A stretch of 64,000 bases of DNA from NCBI GenBank assembly GCA_036362985.1, contig JAYGXS010000005.1, positions 11,137,853 through 11,201,852 on the forward strand, in the 5' to 3' direction. The stretch is from Ligula intestinalis. Its lineage: Eukaryota; Platyhelminthes; Cestoda; Diphyllobothriidea; Diphyllobothriidae. Shown piece by piece: positions 1-10,289 of the stretch; position 1 is the stretch's first letter, and the number at the start of each line of letters is the position of its first letter. The notes below the pieces were generated by a model that saw only the letters and a list, made by a program, of their open reading frames with translations, did no database searches and had not been told where the DNA came from. The translations under genes were made by a program, and so were the position numbers.

Positions 1-120
1 GAGATTGGGTATGACTGGCTGATGACGGCTAACAAGCCAGAAATGGCCATTCCGGTCTCCCTTGTCTTTGTCGGATCCACTCCATCATATTCTGAGGTCG
101 CTAAGCGACAAGCCTGATAT
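1..120 (+). repeat. SINE body fragment (tRNA-SINE family), cut by window edge
   Basis: The first bases carry the family body motif CTGGCTGATGACGGCTAACA followed by AGCCAGAAATGGCC and a CCTTGTCTTTGTC stretch. The same body recurs at about 3840-3910, in reverse at 4020-4065 and 3400-3455, and in reverse at 18960-19030. The tRNA-like head of this copy would lie outside the window. The call rests only on repetition inside this window. Confidence 0.6.
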
Positions 121-158
121 CGCTCAAGTACGAGCCTCAAGGCACTTCCGGGACAAGT

Positions 159-644
159 ATGTGCCCTTACCAGATAGATCGGATGAGCACCTTTGTTTCA
201 TATATATACCAGGCGTTACGCGTGCGGCTCAATCAACGAAATCGCCGGCAGGAAGTCAGACGGGTCGCGACGACTAGCAACCCCACACCGGGCCAGAATA
301 CAGGCGTCCGGGAACCCACCCCAGACACCAATGCAGCCGTCAGCGACGCTACGGGCAACGTGAACCAACAAGAACTCCTGTCGGGCTTGAACGCAGTTGC
401 ACATGACAACGGTCTCTGCATAAACACTGATGGCGGAGTTCGATATTCCGCCGGCGGGATGAACACGGGAAAGTGCCAACGGGGGAAGCTAGCAGTACAT
501 GCGGCACCGACGCGATCGATGCAGACGCGAGCAATGACCGCTGGCAGGCGAACACTGCCCTCCCCCTCCGACGAGGTGACGGCGAGAAACCCTGGTCAGC
601 AGGATGATGACGGAGCTCCAGCCCCGCCCCCGCAGGGGATCTAG
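159..644 (+). other. GC-rich open frame, 161 codons, origin unknown
   Basis: This is a GC-rich block, unlike its AT-rich surroundings, with an open frame rich in Thr, Asn, Gly, Ala, Pro and Arg and a proline-rich end. I see no recognisable domain. It sits between SINE sequences and is followed by AATAAA at about 650 and by two CATATATATA tracts (200 and 800). The composition suggests the inside of a non-autonomous retroelement rather than a host gene. It could also be a shared high-copy repeat. No function is proposed. Confidence 0.25.
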
Positions 645-807
645 CGCCAATAAACGGAGAGCGAACGAGACGTCAGTTGTAACACCTATAAAAGACTATG
701 AGGCGTGTACAAACACCAACCTCCGACGATGCAAGCCTGTACGCTTTCGAAACGTCAGGATATTATACCCATTATTCCCGAGATCGCCTCTTCTTCTCAT
801 ATATATA

Positions 808-1296
808 TCTCGCCATCTGCCATTTGCTGTCACTGCTGATCGGGTATGTATTCACTCAGAAATGTGCGAACACCGATCGAATAGGCTTCCGAACTAAACA
901 AAGTTCATGTGGTGGTCAGAGGTCCCCAACGGGTGACCACCTGCCAGGCCTATTCCGGCCAAGTCATAATAGCAGTAGGAAAGGGGATAACAACATATGG
1001 GGGTTACTTGATACAGAACTGTTTCTGGCTTATCAGCCTTCATCAAGGTTAGGCTTGGCTGATGAAGACTAATAAGCCCGAAAGAGTTCTGTATCAAGTT
1101 ACTCCCAAATGCTATCATACTCCCCTTACTGCTATTATGACTTGGCCGGAATAGGCCTGGCAGGCGGTCACCCGTTGGGGACCTCTGACCACCACATGAA
1201 CTTTGTTTAGTTCGGAAGCCTATTCGATCGGTGTTCGCACATTTCTGAGTGAATATATACCCGATCAGCAGTGACAGCAAATGGCAGATGGTGAGG
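808..1296. repeat. 490-bp near-perfect foldback (inverted SINE pair)
   Basis: The sequence from 808 to about 1044 is repeated in reverse complement from about 1061 to 1296, leaving a loop of roughly 15-20 nt. For example CCGAACTAAACA at 889-900 pairs with TGTTTAGTTCGG at 1204-1215, and CGCCATCTGC at 811 pairs with GCAGATGGTG at 1284. The arms differ by only a few substitutions and one-base indels. The centre contains the SINE body motif GGCTGATGAAGACTAATAAG. A third, direct copy of the inner part lies at about 1411-1498. It looks like two repeat units joined head to head, or a foldback element. Confidence 0.85.
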
Positions 1297-1410
1297 CACT
1301 GATGTACTGCGTTTCGATGAAGTGCTTATGACCCATCTGATAGACATCAGTGGTGGACCAACTGCGCCGTCTGTGAGTGCATTTGTTTGTGTTGTCCGAC
1401 CAGCTGGTGT

Positions 1411-1498
1411 TCAGCGTTATGCTTGGCTGATGAAGGCTACTAAGCCTGAAATAGTTCTGTATCAAGTTACCCCCAAATGCTGTCATTTCCCACCGTAC
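1411..1498 (+). repeat. SINE-related unit, third copy beside the foldback
   Basis: The unit GCTTGGCTGATGAAGGCTAC followed by TAAGCCTGAAATAGTTCTGTAT matches the right half of the neighbouring foldback (1054-1140) in the same orientation. It ends at a TA dinucleotide tract, a common SINE tail context. Confidence 0.65.
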
Positions 1499-1521
1499 TG
1501 ATATATATATATATATATATA
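1499..1521. repeat. (TA)n microsatellite
   Basis: About eleven TA units directly follow the SINE-related unit. Slippage-prone simple repeat, probably the tail of that unit. Confidence 0.9.
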
Positions 1522-3330
1522 CTGCTCCATTATACAGTAAACATGGTGCACAAAGTTTGTTTTTTTTGAAAATAAGTCGCCAACCAATGGGGTTGAGGAA
1601 TACATAAACATTATTGCGAAACCTTTAATTTTTATAAATTTCTTTAATTTTTAAAAGGTAAAAATAATTTTGGAACAACCTATATATCGAAATTCGAACT
1701 CCCCAGCCTACAACCAATTTTCTGTTTTCAAGTTAAAGGGCGGGCACATTGATCTCCCTTCCGCATAACGAGTAGTACGCTACTGTCGTCAGGGCCACGG
1801 TATATTTGACCAAAGCCCAACCAAAGACGAACCGACTAACAACTTACCACATGGGGTCGACATAATATGACTTTGACATCTTCCTGTTGTCCCTCAATAC
1901 TGATTTGCCAGCGACGTTCTTTACCGCCAACGCTCACATTGACGACTCCAGCCGGACAGAAAAATTGAATCTGCTATGATGATTTTATTTGAATACCTCT
2001 TAGGGATAATTAGGTGCAGCCAGAAAAAACAGTCAGAGAAGTAAACCTTGGGATGGCCATGCCTTGTAGTTTCAGCTACTGAGACCAGTTGAACAAGACC
2101 CTACCGTTCTAGTGTTCTTGCCAGGCCTATTCCCTTAAGTGGATCGCCTGAACTGACGAACTCGATACTCCACCACCAGTGGCTTGCGTCCGCATACTCA
2201 GAACCCTTTCTAAATCGCGGTAGACAGGCTTGCCTGGACTTGCCTTGACTCCCGACTGATAAAATCCATTATCAGAACAATGCAGCAATTCGGATGCTCA
2301 GCCATTTCGTTCCGATTTTCTACACCCCCACCTAAAAGGATTGGGACAGGGGTGTGCCGTTTACGAGATTTGCATGTTCGTAGCATTTCGGGTCAAAAGT
2401 TCGCTTGATGTGTTTCCATACAAATGTGAGCTTACTGTGTCTGTGTACGTTGAGTAAGCAATTTCGTAAAGGTAGCAATTTGTGCACCCTTTCTCTGCGC
2501 CAATCCACCTTTGAAGAGCCCCTCCCCCCATGATTACGCTAAATTGTCGCCCTAAGGCCAAAGGTGTGGAAAGCTTGTTATTCACATGTTTCTGAGTGTG
2601 TAAAAGTACACCAAGCTTCTGTGTGTAATTGCTATCCATATGACAGAAAAACTGACTGCCCCGAATGCTACCGGTTCAAGTGTAATCCTCCCTCAGGCTT
2701 AACTGGTGCAGTAGAGATGGGAAACGCTGAATTCATGGATTTGTCATTTTTGATAGATTAAAACAGTGGGTTTCACTCCCACATCTATGAAACCGTTGTC
2801 ATAAATTGAAATATGCACCCTCTCATTGTCAGAATTTCATATATTTTTAGAAAACCATGAAAGCCCCTATTCCACGAACACCAGGCGGCCTTTGGCAAAA
2901 TTCTAGTGAGAACAGATATCCCGGTGTCCTTTTACTAGCAGTGACCTGAACCAGAACCTGATTCCAACTCTATCCTCGACCCTTATCTTAAAAATAAATC
3001 ATATTTTCCGGACTCAAGCACAAAGTTTTCCCTGTTATGGGTAGTTCCTGTTCTTATTTCTTGCGATGAGTAACCATATAACTAGTTCCTTATCCTATCA
3101 GTAAAGTTAGTCATATTTAGTCTCAAATGGAGGCATAAGCGATAAGTTTCAGATGACGGTTTTGAGATATGGTGTTAGGGTTAGAAGATAGAAACGGATA
3201 TCCAAGCGGAACATGAAATAAGGCTGCCTGTCATACGGGGAGTACTTATTCCATTGTGTAACCGAAAGTACTAATTAACACAGGCAGTTCTATCAGGCAT
3301 ATACTCTTGTCTGATAATTGTTTACTTCTG
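1522..3330. other. Non-coding stretch without a recognisable gene
   Basis: No open frame here reads like a known family. The only structure I can support is a roughly 65-bp segment around 2278-2345 (GTTCCGATTTTCTACACCCC) that recurs, diverged, at about 14722-14790. Confidence 0.5.
2278..2345. repeat. Dispersed repeat, copy 1 (partner at 14722-14790)
   Basis: Both places share an ordered set of words: CAGC-ATTC-GATGC, TTTCGTTCCGATTTTCTACA and CCCCC followed by AAAAGGAT. Spacing is the same, with scattered substitutions. The family is unknown. Confidence 0.55.
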
Positions 3331-3339
3331 CAACATCGT

Positions 3340-3500
3340 TTTTAACGACTTTTGAACATTTTGTAGACGGGCAGAAAAACACTATTCACAAAGGTAACAG
3401 ACACTGGAATGGTACTTTCTGGCCGTCATTAGCCAGCTATAACCGACCCAAGGCTTTAACCCGCGACTTGTTTCTTTCTGCAACAATTGATCCACAGGCA
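3340..3500 (-). repeat. SINE copy, reverse orientation
   Basis: Read on the minus strand, a degenerate tRNA-like head (GTGGATCAATTGTTGCAG) is followed by the family body motif GCTGGCTAATGACGGCCAGA. It is diverged from the copies at 3763 and 18830. Confidence 0.55.
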
Positions 3501-3762
3501 CGTGGTTCTGCCAGTTTTGATCGGGACTATAAACGTTGGTTGATTGCCGCTCAGCGACCAGTAACGGGACTTATTCTTTCGTTGTGCCTTGAGGCTCACT
3601 TTTAAGAACTGCCAACAGCCTCACAACGCCTGGTAGCACAGGCAGGAGAGCCGTACCTACAAATATCAGTGAGCTGAATCAGTCCCATAGACAATTGGTG
3701 GGTGAATAATCTAACGACGTGAGCATTTCGAATATAAAGTTGGCTGGCTAGACAGCGAGACC

Positions 3763-3935
3763 GTAGCTCAAATTGTAACGCGTTGGACTACTAATCAATG
3801 GGTTGCGGGCTCAAGTTTTGGGCGTTGAAACACTCTGGATTGAGTATGGCTGGCTGATGATGATTAACAGGGCAGAAATTGTTATCCCAGATTCCATGGT
3901 CTTTTTCAGTCATGTTCTTTGCTCTGGTCCCGCTG
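3763..3935 (+). repeat. tRNA-derived SINE, plus copy of a tail-to-tail pair
   Basis: It begins with a tRNA-like A box (CCGTAGCTCAAATTGTAACG) and a degraded B box (GGGCTCAAGTTTT), then the body motif GGCTGGCTGATGATGATTAA and a CCATGGTCTTTTTCAG stretch. It faces the minus-strand copy at 3985-4165, so the two bodies point at each other. Confidence 0.7.
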
Positions 3936-3984
3936 TGCATTATGGCTCATTCGCCTGTCCTGCTAGCAGCCGCACATTGCTTAT

Positions 3985-4165
3985 GGTATAGGCAGAATAA
4001 CATCACTGACAAAGAACAGGGCGATGGGAATGGCTATTTCTGGCCCGTCAGCCATCATCAGCCAGGTAAATTTTAACCCAATGTGGCCCAACATTTGAGG
4101 CTCTACTCGTGTCCTGTTGGTTTAAAGTCTGACACTCTAACTCACTGAGTCACAGGCTAGTTTTC
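3985..4165 (-). repeat. tRNA-derived SINE, minus copy of a tail-to-tail pair
   Basis: On the minus strand it reads GCCTGTGACTCAGTGAGTTA then GAGTGTCAGAC, which is the A-box half of a tRNA-like head. It continues to the body motif CTGGCTGATGATGGCTGACG and GGCCAGAAATAGCCATTCCC. It is mirrored by the plus copy upstream and could form a hairpin with it. Confidence 0.7.
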
Positions 4166-5185
4166 GTGACGGTTTTATTAAGCATCGTCAGTCAGTTTTA
4201 CACGAACCTAGGTTTGTGGAAATTGAGTCTCGCATCCGTATTCTTTTGTCATTGATGGTTGTGAATTCCAATGACACACCATTCGAAACAAGGATATGTT
4301 ACTTTGTAACTAATACCTACTAGATGCCATGTGATATTATAATATTAGCACTAATATTTATTTGTAGAATGAGCATTGCATGATAATTCCGCAGTACTTC
4401 ATTTTTTCGACTCAGCTGTTCTTTGCCATCTCTCAGGTACTTAACTCTTACTTCCTTTAATAATTGGAGAAATTAGTTTGCTCGTTTATACGTTTGGGTG
4501 GTATTTTTCACCTCTTGAAGGATTCAAAGATGACGAGCATGGGAGTTCGTGGAATGAACTGCAGTAGTAACCGGACATTTTCCTAACGCTGATCTGCGGA
4601 TGGTTAAAACCTGTCGGGAGTAGGGTTGCTTAAATTTTTGGGAAACTTGTTCTTGCCAGAGTGGCTGATAGTCTAACGCAATGCAAAAAAGTACCAGGTG
4701 GCGAAAGGGATTTCGCCCCTACCAACTACCGACAATCCCTCAACCAACACGCTAACATGGTCTACATGCGCAAACTGACATAGTCCGCGTTGGCCAATCA
4801 GCACGCGTGTTAGATAATTATTGATTTTTTCTACCTATTTAAACTTGAATTGTTATGAACAGCGTTAATTTCCCTTGCAAATGTTTGGTCTGATGAAGAG
4901 TTGCTGAAAACAATTATTTGCCATAAACTGACTTCTAATAATAACTATGGGAATATTTGCGGAAAAAAACAACTATTATAAATCTTAAGGGGCTTATTTT
5001 TGAGAACTGTGCTTCTTTCCTAACTCAATAGGCGTGGTAGTAATCAGATGAGTAATTAATTATTTAACAAGGTTCCTATTTTTAGGCAGGCAGATAAGTG
5101 TTTCAGAGACGGAAGATTCCGTATTTTCAGTAGGCTGGCCAAGGAATTTGAGCCGAGTGTGATTAAACTATCGTATTCCAGCGGA
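4166..5185. other. AT-rich non-coding stretch
   Basis: No gene or repeat family is recognisable here. Confidence 0.5.
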
Positions 5186-5212
5186 GCCTCGTAGCTCAGA
5201 TGGTTATAGCAT
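5186..5212 (+). repeat. Truncated tRNA-like SINE head (A box only)
   Basis: GCCTCGTAGCTCAGATGGTT then ATAGCATTG matches the first third of a tRNA and the heads at 8090 and 13501. No B box follows, so this is a fragment and not a tRNA gene. Confidence 0.5.
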
Positions 5213-5669
5213 TGATGTAATAAAACTGGTTTTGGAAAAACTTTTTCTTCGAAAAGGAATCTTTCTTATTTCAAATTCATGGGGACCACGACAAAAATCC
5301 GCGACTGGAGAACAGCTCGCGTTGCAAGACCCCGATAGAGGTTGTACTATTGAGCTGTTAAATACACTAAAATTATCTTTCCGTTTCTCACTATCTTTGT
5401 TTAAATCTCAAGATCTATGCCCGCAATTGCCATCCGACTGAAATTACCAGATGCCGCGTACCTTCATGCGCAACGTTTAAGTCCCCATTTCTTTTTGCTG
5501 ATGCAAATTAAATGCTTTCTCGGTGAAATTTAAGACAACTGTGTCCCCCTTCCTTATTGTTATAACCTCATTTATTCAAAAATATGACACGCAATATCAC
5601 ATATCATATATAAATAAGGAACTATATCAAGCTACTATTATTACTCTTGTATCAAATCATTCCTTCGGA

Positions 5670-5708
5670 TGTGTACATGTTATGTACATGTACATGTTAT
5701 GTACAGGT
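5670..5708. repeat. TGTACATGTTA short tandem repeat
   Basis: About three and a half imperfect units of GTACATGTTAT occur in a row. It creates small palindromic TGTACATGTACA words. Confidence 0.75.
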
Positions 5709-5785
5709 TAACCGTACAATCGATTTATTTACTAAATGTTAATAAAGTCCTCGTACGCATTCCTTGCCTGCAACCCTTCAAACGC
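5706..5785. repeat. Dispersed AT-rich repeat, copy 1 (partner at 7180-7275)
   Basis: Both copies carry ATCGATT, then TAATAAAGT, then CGCATTCCTTGC and AACCC in the same order and spacing. Neighbouring words (TTCTTCAC, CTCATTT) suggest that a longer unit of about 1.5 kb may be repeated. Family unknown. Confidence 0.5.
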
Positions 5786-7179
5786 ACAACATTCATTTTT
5801 AATTGGGACAAATCGGACTTATCCATCTTGTTAAGAAGTATTTATGTCCTTTGGTATGTATTTTCCATTCCAACAACAAACAATAGTTTCACTAACTCAT
5901 GATATCTAAGGATTTTTAAAAATAACTCCCTGTTTCTCAAAGGCAACCGAAGCTGCGACCCCAAAAGTCTTAAAAATTAACTAATGGTCGTTCTTCACAA
6001 TAGAGCATTGTGTGATTTATGAAGGAATATAATGTTTAATAGAAATACAAGCTTTTTTAGCAAAGTGGAAAATTCCGAAAAAGTGAAAATCGGGCGTACT
6101 AAGTTTTTTTAAGTTCTGCTTGTAGAGGATGTCTGTTTATAAAAATCCACCGAGTAGATGCAGCAGGAAAAGTAAAATAACGTTGGAAAATAATCGTTCC
6201 GTAAAGTTTTCGTATGTATGTGCTTCCATATTACGTGAAATGTAATCTATGGATGTTGTCAAACAGCCCAAATTTTGAGTATATATTCCAGTACGTTTTC
6301 ATGAGAATTTCTAGTTGTTTCTTTCGTTTATGGATTGCCTGAGCTGCGTTGGACTAAAGCAACCACACTTACGCTCGACTTGGCCCATTGGCAGATCACA
6401 GGAGCAACATATTTCGTAAGCTCCCGTGCGAACTTGCCGGTCAGTGAATAATAAATTTAAATTAAATTGTCATCTGCGATTATAAACGTACCATTTTTGT
6501 ACACTAAGAGTAATCGCCTTCCGCCAAATATTTTTGTAATTCTTATGGGATTTCGATTACGAAGAGGTTAAGATCTTCCTTGAAATTCTAATAATGACCT
6601 TACCATTTTCATTGGCTTCAGTCAATTGACCATAAATAATGATTATATTCTATGTGCTTACCAAAACCTTTGAAAAAGATTTATTTTAAAAGCTTTTACG
6701 TAAATAAGCAGCTTTTAAACATTTTTTATGCGGTTGTCTTTGTTTGTCATAGTTTTGGTACCGCCCAATCATGTGAGCTCATTGCTGAGAAAAATGAACG
6801 TCCACTACTAAAGTCGCGAATGAATATGCTTAAAATCGTTTTTGAAAAATTGAAAAAATTTAACCTTTGGAAAAAAGCTTTTCTTATATATTTTGGCGTC
6901 TGATGTCTGCGTACTTGGATTTTATGATGATAAAGTCAAGACCAGAATGGGAAGTTTTGGCCAGCGGATTGATTTTTCCAACAATAACGGATATCTCTTT
7001 TTTTATAAATGAAAGAGCTAAATGTTTTATCTAAAATGGAACAGTTTCCAGCATATTTCGTTACTTTAAGACTCAGTCCTACAATAAAAAATGCAAAGCA
7101 GGTTGGCATTAATATAAACGGCGATTTTTGAAAAAACTGTTTCACAATGTCCCGCTACAACTCTGTCAAATTTTTGTTA
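5786..7179. other. Very AT-rich non-coding stretch
   Basis: Open frames here (for example 6652-6903) have a Lys/Phe/Leu-rich composition set by base content, and none resembles a known protein. Confidence 0.5.
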
Positions 7180-7275
7180 TGTTAACTGTCTCCGACTTCA
7201 CATCGATTGTAAAATTAATTTGGTTGCCACATGCTAATAAAGTTTTCAAACGCATTCCTTGCTGGTAACCCCTAA
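7180..7275. repeat. Dispersed AT-rich repeat, copy 2 (partner at 5706-5785)
   Basis: It contains ACATCGATTGTAAAATTAAT, GCTAATAAAGTTTTC and AACGCATTCCTTGCTGGTAA, matching the first copy word for word with substitutions. Confidence 0.5.
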
Positions 7276-8090
7276 AATATGAAATATAAAGTTAATATAG
7301 AGTAAAGCAAAGAACAATCTTAAAACTTGATTACTCAATTGTATGGCATAAAACTTGGCAGATTTGCAAAATATAATTTTTGAAACTTATTTCGCTCTTC
7401 TTTTCCCAAAATAAATGCACTATTTCCTAATTACAATAACCTTCATTTCATGGACGCAACACAAAATTTTCCCATTTTGTGAACAGATATCATTAAAAAG
7501 TAACTGTTCTTCACGAATGTTCTTTTACAGTGCAAAATGCGCCCACAACTTATTTTCCGCAGCGTTTAATAGCGTAGAAAATTCATCGGATATCAACAAA
7601 CGCTGGATTTCGCATATTTTCGCCTCTATTTTCTCCCAGTTTTCTGACCTGAACGGAAGTGAATTCTAATGAACAACATTGTGCGCCTCAAGTCAACCCA
7701 ATGAACTAAATAAACAACCTCAAGTGTGCGTAAAATCCTCCAATGGCCAACATTTCATCAGATATGTAATCTACTTTACATCATAAGTCACTTTGCAAAC
7801 ATCTTCAAGGGATCTACGATGGGTTACAGGGCATAACGGACAAAAATTTTCCTTAAACAGATCGGCAAGCCACACAATGTCATATATATTTCTATTAGTA
7901 ATGTTTACTACTCACAAGGAACGAGATTTTGTGAATAAATACTGGTCGTTTTGGTGGATTCTAGATGATTGCTTAGGAAATCCTTCTTGGGCAGTCAAGT
8001 TGATTTTCTGTACTGATTTATTCTATACAAGCAGCAAGTTAGGCGGGTTACCCCAATTTAATTTTGATTAAATTTACGGCGCATGGTTAG

Positions 8091-8166
8091 CCTCGTAGCT
8101 CAACGGTAGAGCGTTGTTTGCGCAAAAGCCTTCGCTACTGGCTGGGTTCGACTCTCATCGTGGTAG
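8091..8166 (+). repeat. tRNA-derived SINE head / tRNA-like sequence
   Basis: CCTCGTAGCTCAACGGTAGA supplies a good A box and GGGTTCGACTC (8144-8154) a good B box, about 48 nt apart as in a tRNA. The acceptor ends do not pair well and the anticodon arm is not convincing, so I prefer a SINE head or tRNA pseudogene. A T-rich run follows at 8170. Confidence 0.6.
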
Positions 8167-8461
8167 CGATTTTTTCACAAATGAGTCAACTGAAATTCCA
8201 TATAAACAGTCTCCTTCACCTATATCCTCCCTAGCCAACCAATTTCACATATTAATTCAGTCTGCCTGTCGTACTGCTTGAGCCAATGCGCTCTCAAGCA
8301 CGACCCCAAACGACAGCCATACACACATGTGGCAGTTCGTCAATCACGAATGAGAAAGGCAGTCGTGCGTTTAGTGACAGAAAAGTATCCGTACGATCGA
8401 ATGCAGACACCAAGCAGCAGCTAGGAAAGCTAAGCGAGCTGTATAATTATGCCACAGAGGC

Positions 8462-8482
8462 CGCTCGTAGCTCAACTGTTTG
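8462..8482 (+). repeat. Fragment of tRNA-like SINE head
   Basis: CGCTCGTAGCTCAACTGTTT matches the first 20 nt of the heads at 8091 and 13501 and then diverges. Confidence 0.4.
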
Positions 8483-8554
8483 AAACTGCCCTAAACGCGA
8501 CATTAAGAAGGCGCCATTGAAGCTGATCTGATACCGTTGGCTTGGTTCGTTACG

Positions 8555-8640
8555 CTTTGATTGTGCCTGATCTGGCCGGCCTCAATGATGTCACGGACGG
8601 TACCTCTCCATACGCGACAACTCCTCCATGCACGATGGAA
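8555..8640 (-). mobile_element. RTE 3'-end fragment
   Basis: GTGCCTGATCTGGCCGGCCT and ATGATGTCACGGACGGTACC match, with substitutions, the RTE 3' coding end at 58015-58075 (ATGCCTGATCTAGCGGGCCT). The orientation is minus. It is short and broken. Confidence 0.5.
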
Positions 8641-8804
8641 GGTGAGTTACCCAGAAAAGGAGGGTTACACGTTAGCCTAGCTGCTGGTTACCTGGCGCGT
8701 TCACATGTGATGGATAGAGCTGCGAAAATCAGCAGGCTCCCGGGTCTGGTGAATAAGCTATCGCGGAGGCACCAGCGAGAGTATTGCCAGGGCGGGGAGG
8801 ACTA

Positions 8805-8940
8805 AAGTCTGGCGCATCGACTGCCTTATAAAATGCTGCCATTAAACTGGTTTTATTTCCACCACTGCCTTGTGATTAGGTTATTGAACTAAAGTGCTAG
8901 ATAAGACAACCTCGAATAAAGCAGTCGAGCGGCTGTCAGG
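8805..8940 (+). mobile_element. RTE-2 5' UTR fragment
   Basis: GTCTGGCGCATCGACTGCCT followed by TATAAAAT, then GTGCTAGATAAGACAACCTC and GAGCGGCTG, matches in order the reverse complement of 62530-62700. That sequence lies immediately upstream of an RTE endonuclease reading frame. The shared TTATAAAAT could be part of the element's promoter region; that part is inference. Confidence 0.5.
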
Positions 8941-9094
8941 GACTGGCCTGTATTAAACATCCCCAAAGAACCTCATGGATCTGTTGACTTAAGATTCTAC
9001 CTTCTACCCTGGTAAAGGGTAGTCTTTTGCAATCCCATCTTTGGGTACATTCTAAGAGATTAAACTGAATCATATTCATTATAGTGGGAAATCA

Positions 9095-9754
9095 GTGCTG
9101 CTGTGTCGTGAGGTTGGCTTTCCTAATTTCGGTCACACTGTCTCACTTTTTCGACCGCCCGAGCCAGATGGCTATAGGAGCCTGTTCTCAGGCACTCAAC
9201 TTCTTCGCCTTGAAGGCAAGGACAGTCTGCCGTTCCCGACCAAATCAATGTGTATCTACAACTTTACATGCTCCTCTGGGACAAGTTACATTGGTCAAAC
9301 GCTTAGACGTCTATCCGAGCGCATGCGAGAGCATCACCCTGCGTGGTTAAACAGAGGCGAAACTAAGTCGATATCACGCGCAATTCTGGCTCACTTGGTA
9401 GACAGCGGTCATCGGGTAGACGTCAACCAAGCATTTAGAGTCGTCTACAAAGTTCCAGCTAAACACTCTAAGTTCCTGCGTCAGCGGATACTTGCGACGG
9501 CAGAAGCAGTTGCCACTCGCCTCACAAACCCAATTTTATGTGCGCAGAAAGCATTTGTAGCGGCCCTAAGGCTCCCGTGGCAAAAAGCCTTTTCAACATC
9601 TGCCCTCACGCCTCTTACTACGCCGCGAAACAATAATGAGACAGCGGCATCAAGCATTCAAAGGCCACCGACACAGTCTCAAGACGTTGACACCTTGCGT
9701 CCTCACACAACCCAACAAAACCCGAGACAAGGACCACTGGATGACATTAAATAA
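9095..9754 (+). pseudogene. Penelope-like element fragment: linker and GIY-YIG endonuclease
   Basis: This 219-codon frame holds a GIY-YIG nuclease of the Penelope-like retroelement type. The signature CIYNFTC (residues 53-59) is followed by SYIGQT (64-69), then RRLSERMREH (71-80) with the conserved Arg and His, a HPAWL word and AILAHLVDSGH. The tail ILATAEAVATR.TNPILCAQK is shared with the copy at 37650. In autonomous elements of this class the nuclease is fused behind a reverse transcriptase and nicks target DNA. Here no RT is visible upstream (8941-9090), so the copy is 5'-truncated. A proline/threonine-rich tail and a pyrimidine-rich 3' region follow. I infer a dead copy of a once-active element; a domesticated nuclease is less likely. 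Confidence 0.8.
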
Positions 9755-10015
9755 TTGTCTGACTCCTTCCCCTTCCCATCTCCCCCCACCCCCATTTCTC
9801 TGTCCCCAATTAAGACTAGAATCTGATCCCCTTGATCCCCCCTTGATCCTTTTACACCTCTCTCCCCCCTGGTTACTACTGATTGGTTTGCCTAAAACTT
9901 TCGTTAACTCTACCCTCCCTTATATTACTGTATTGCCTGATGATGAATTAATCTAAAACGTTCGTTCGCTTAACTTGACTTCCCTAATGCTTACATGGGT
10001 ATCATCGCTGAACTT
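9755..10015 (+). other. Pyrimidine-rich 3' region of the Penelope-like element
   Basis: Long C/T runs (CCCCTTCCCATCTCCCCCCA and similar) follow the GIY-YIG frame, ending near GATAAGACAACGTTGAAG. It is probably the element's 3' UTR; its exact end is not visible. Confidence 0.4.
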
Positions 10016-10289
10016 AAACCTTATATGTTGATAAGACAACGTTGAAGATAATTCGACATTTAGCGCAAACCCAAAATTCGATTACCTCCGTAGATTCTAA
10101 GTCCCCAACTGGGAGGAGTTGTCAATTAAAGTTTCGCGTAATTCCTTTAGTTCCTGGCTATAATACCCGACGATAAATCCGCTTTAGTGTAGCATTTTAT
10201 ATTTCCAACAAGAATCAAAGAGGCTCAAATGGCGAATTTTCTGAACCTTGTACTTTCGAAAGACACATGACCAGTTCATACTGCTGTGG

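Noticed and set aside
6652..6903. 83-codon Lys/Phe-rich frame as a host gene
   Set aside because: Composition follows the local AT content, with no domain, and the region has stops in all frames nearby.
8091..8166. Functional tRNA gene
   Set aside because: A and B boxes are good but the acceptor stem does not pair, and the same head occurs in several SINE copies.
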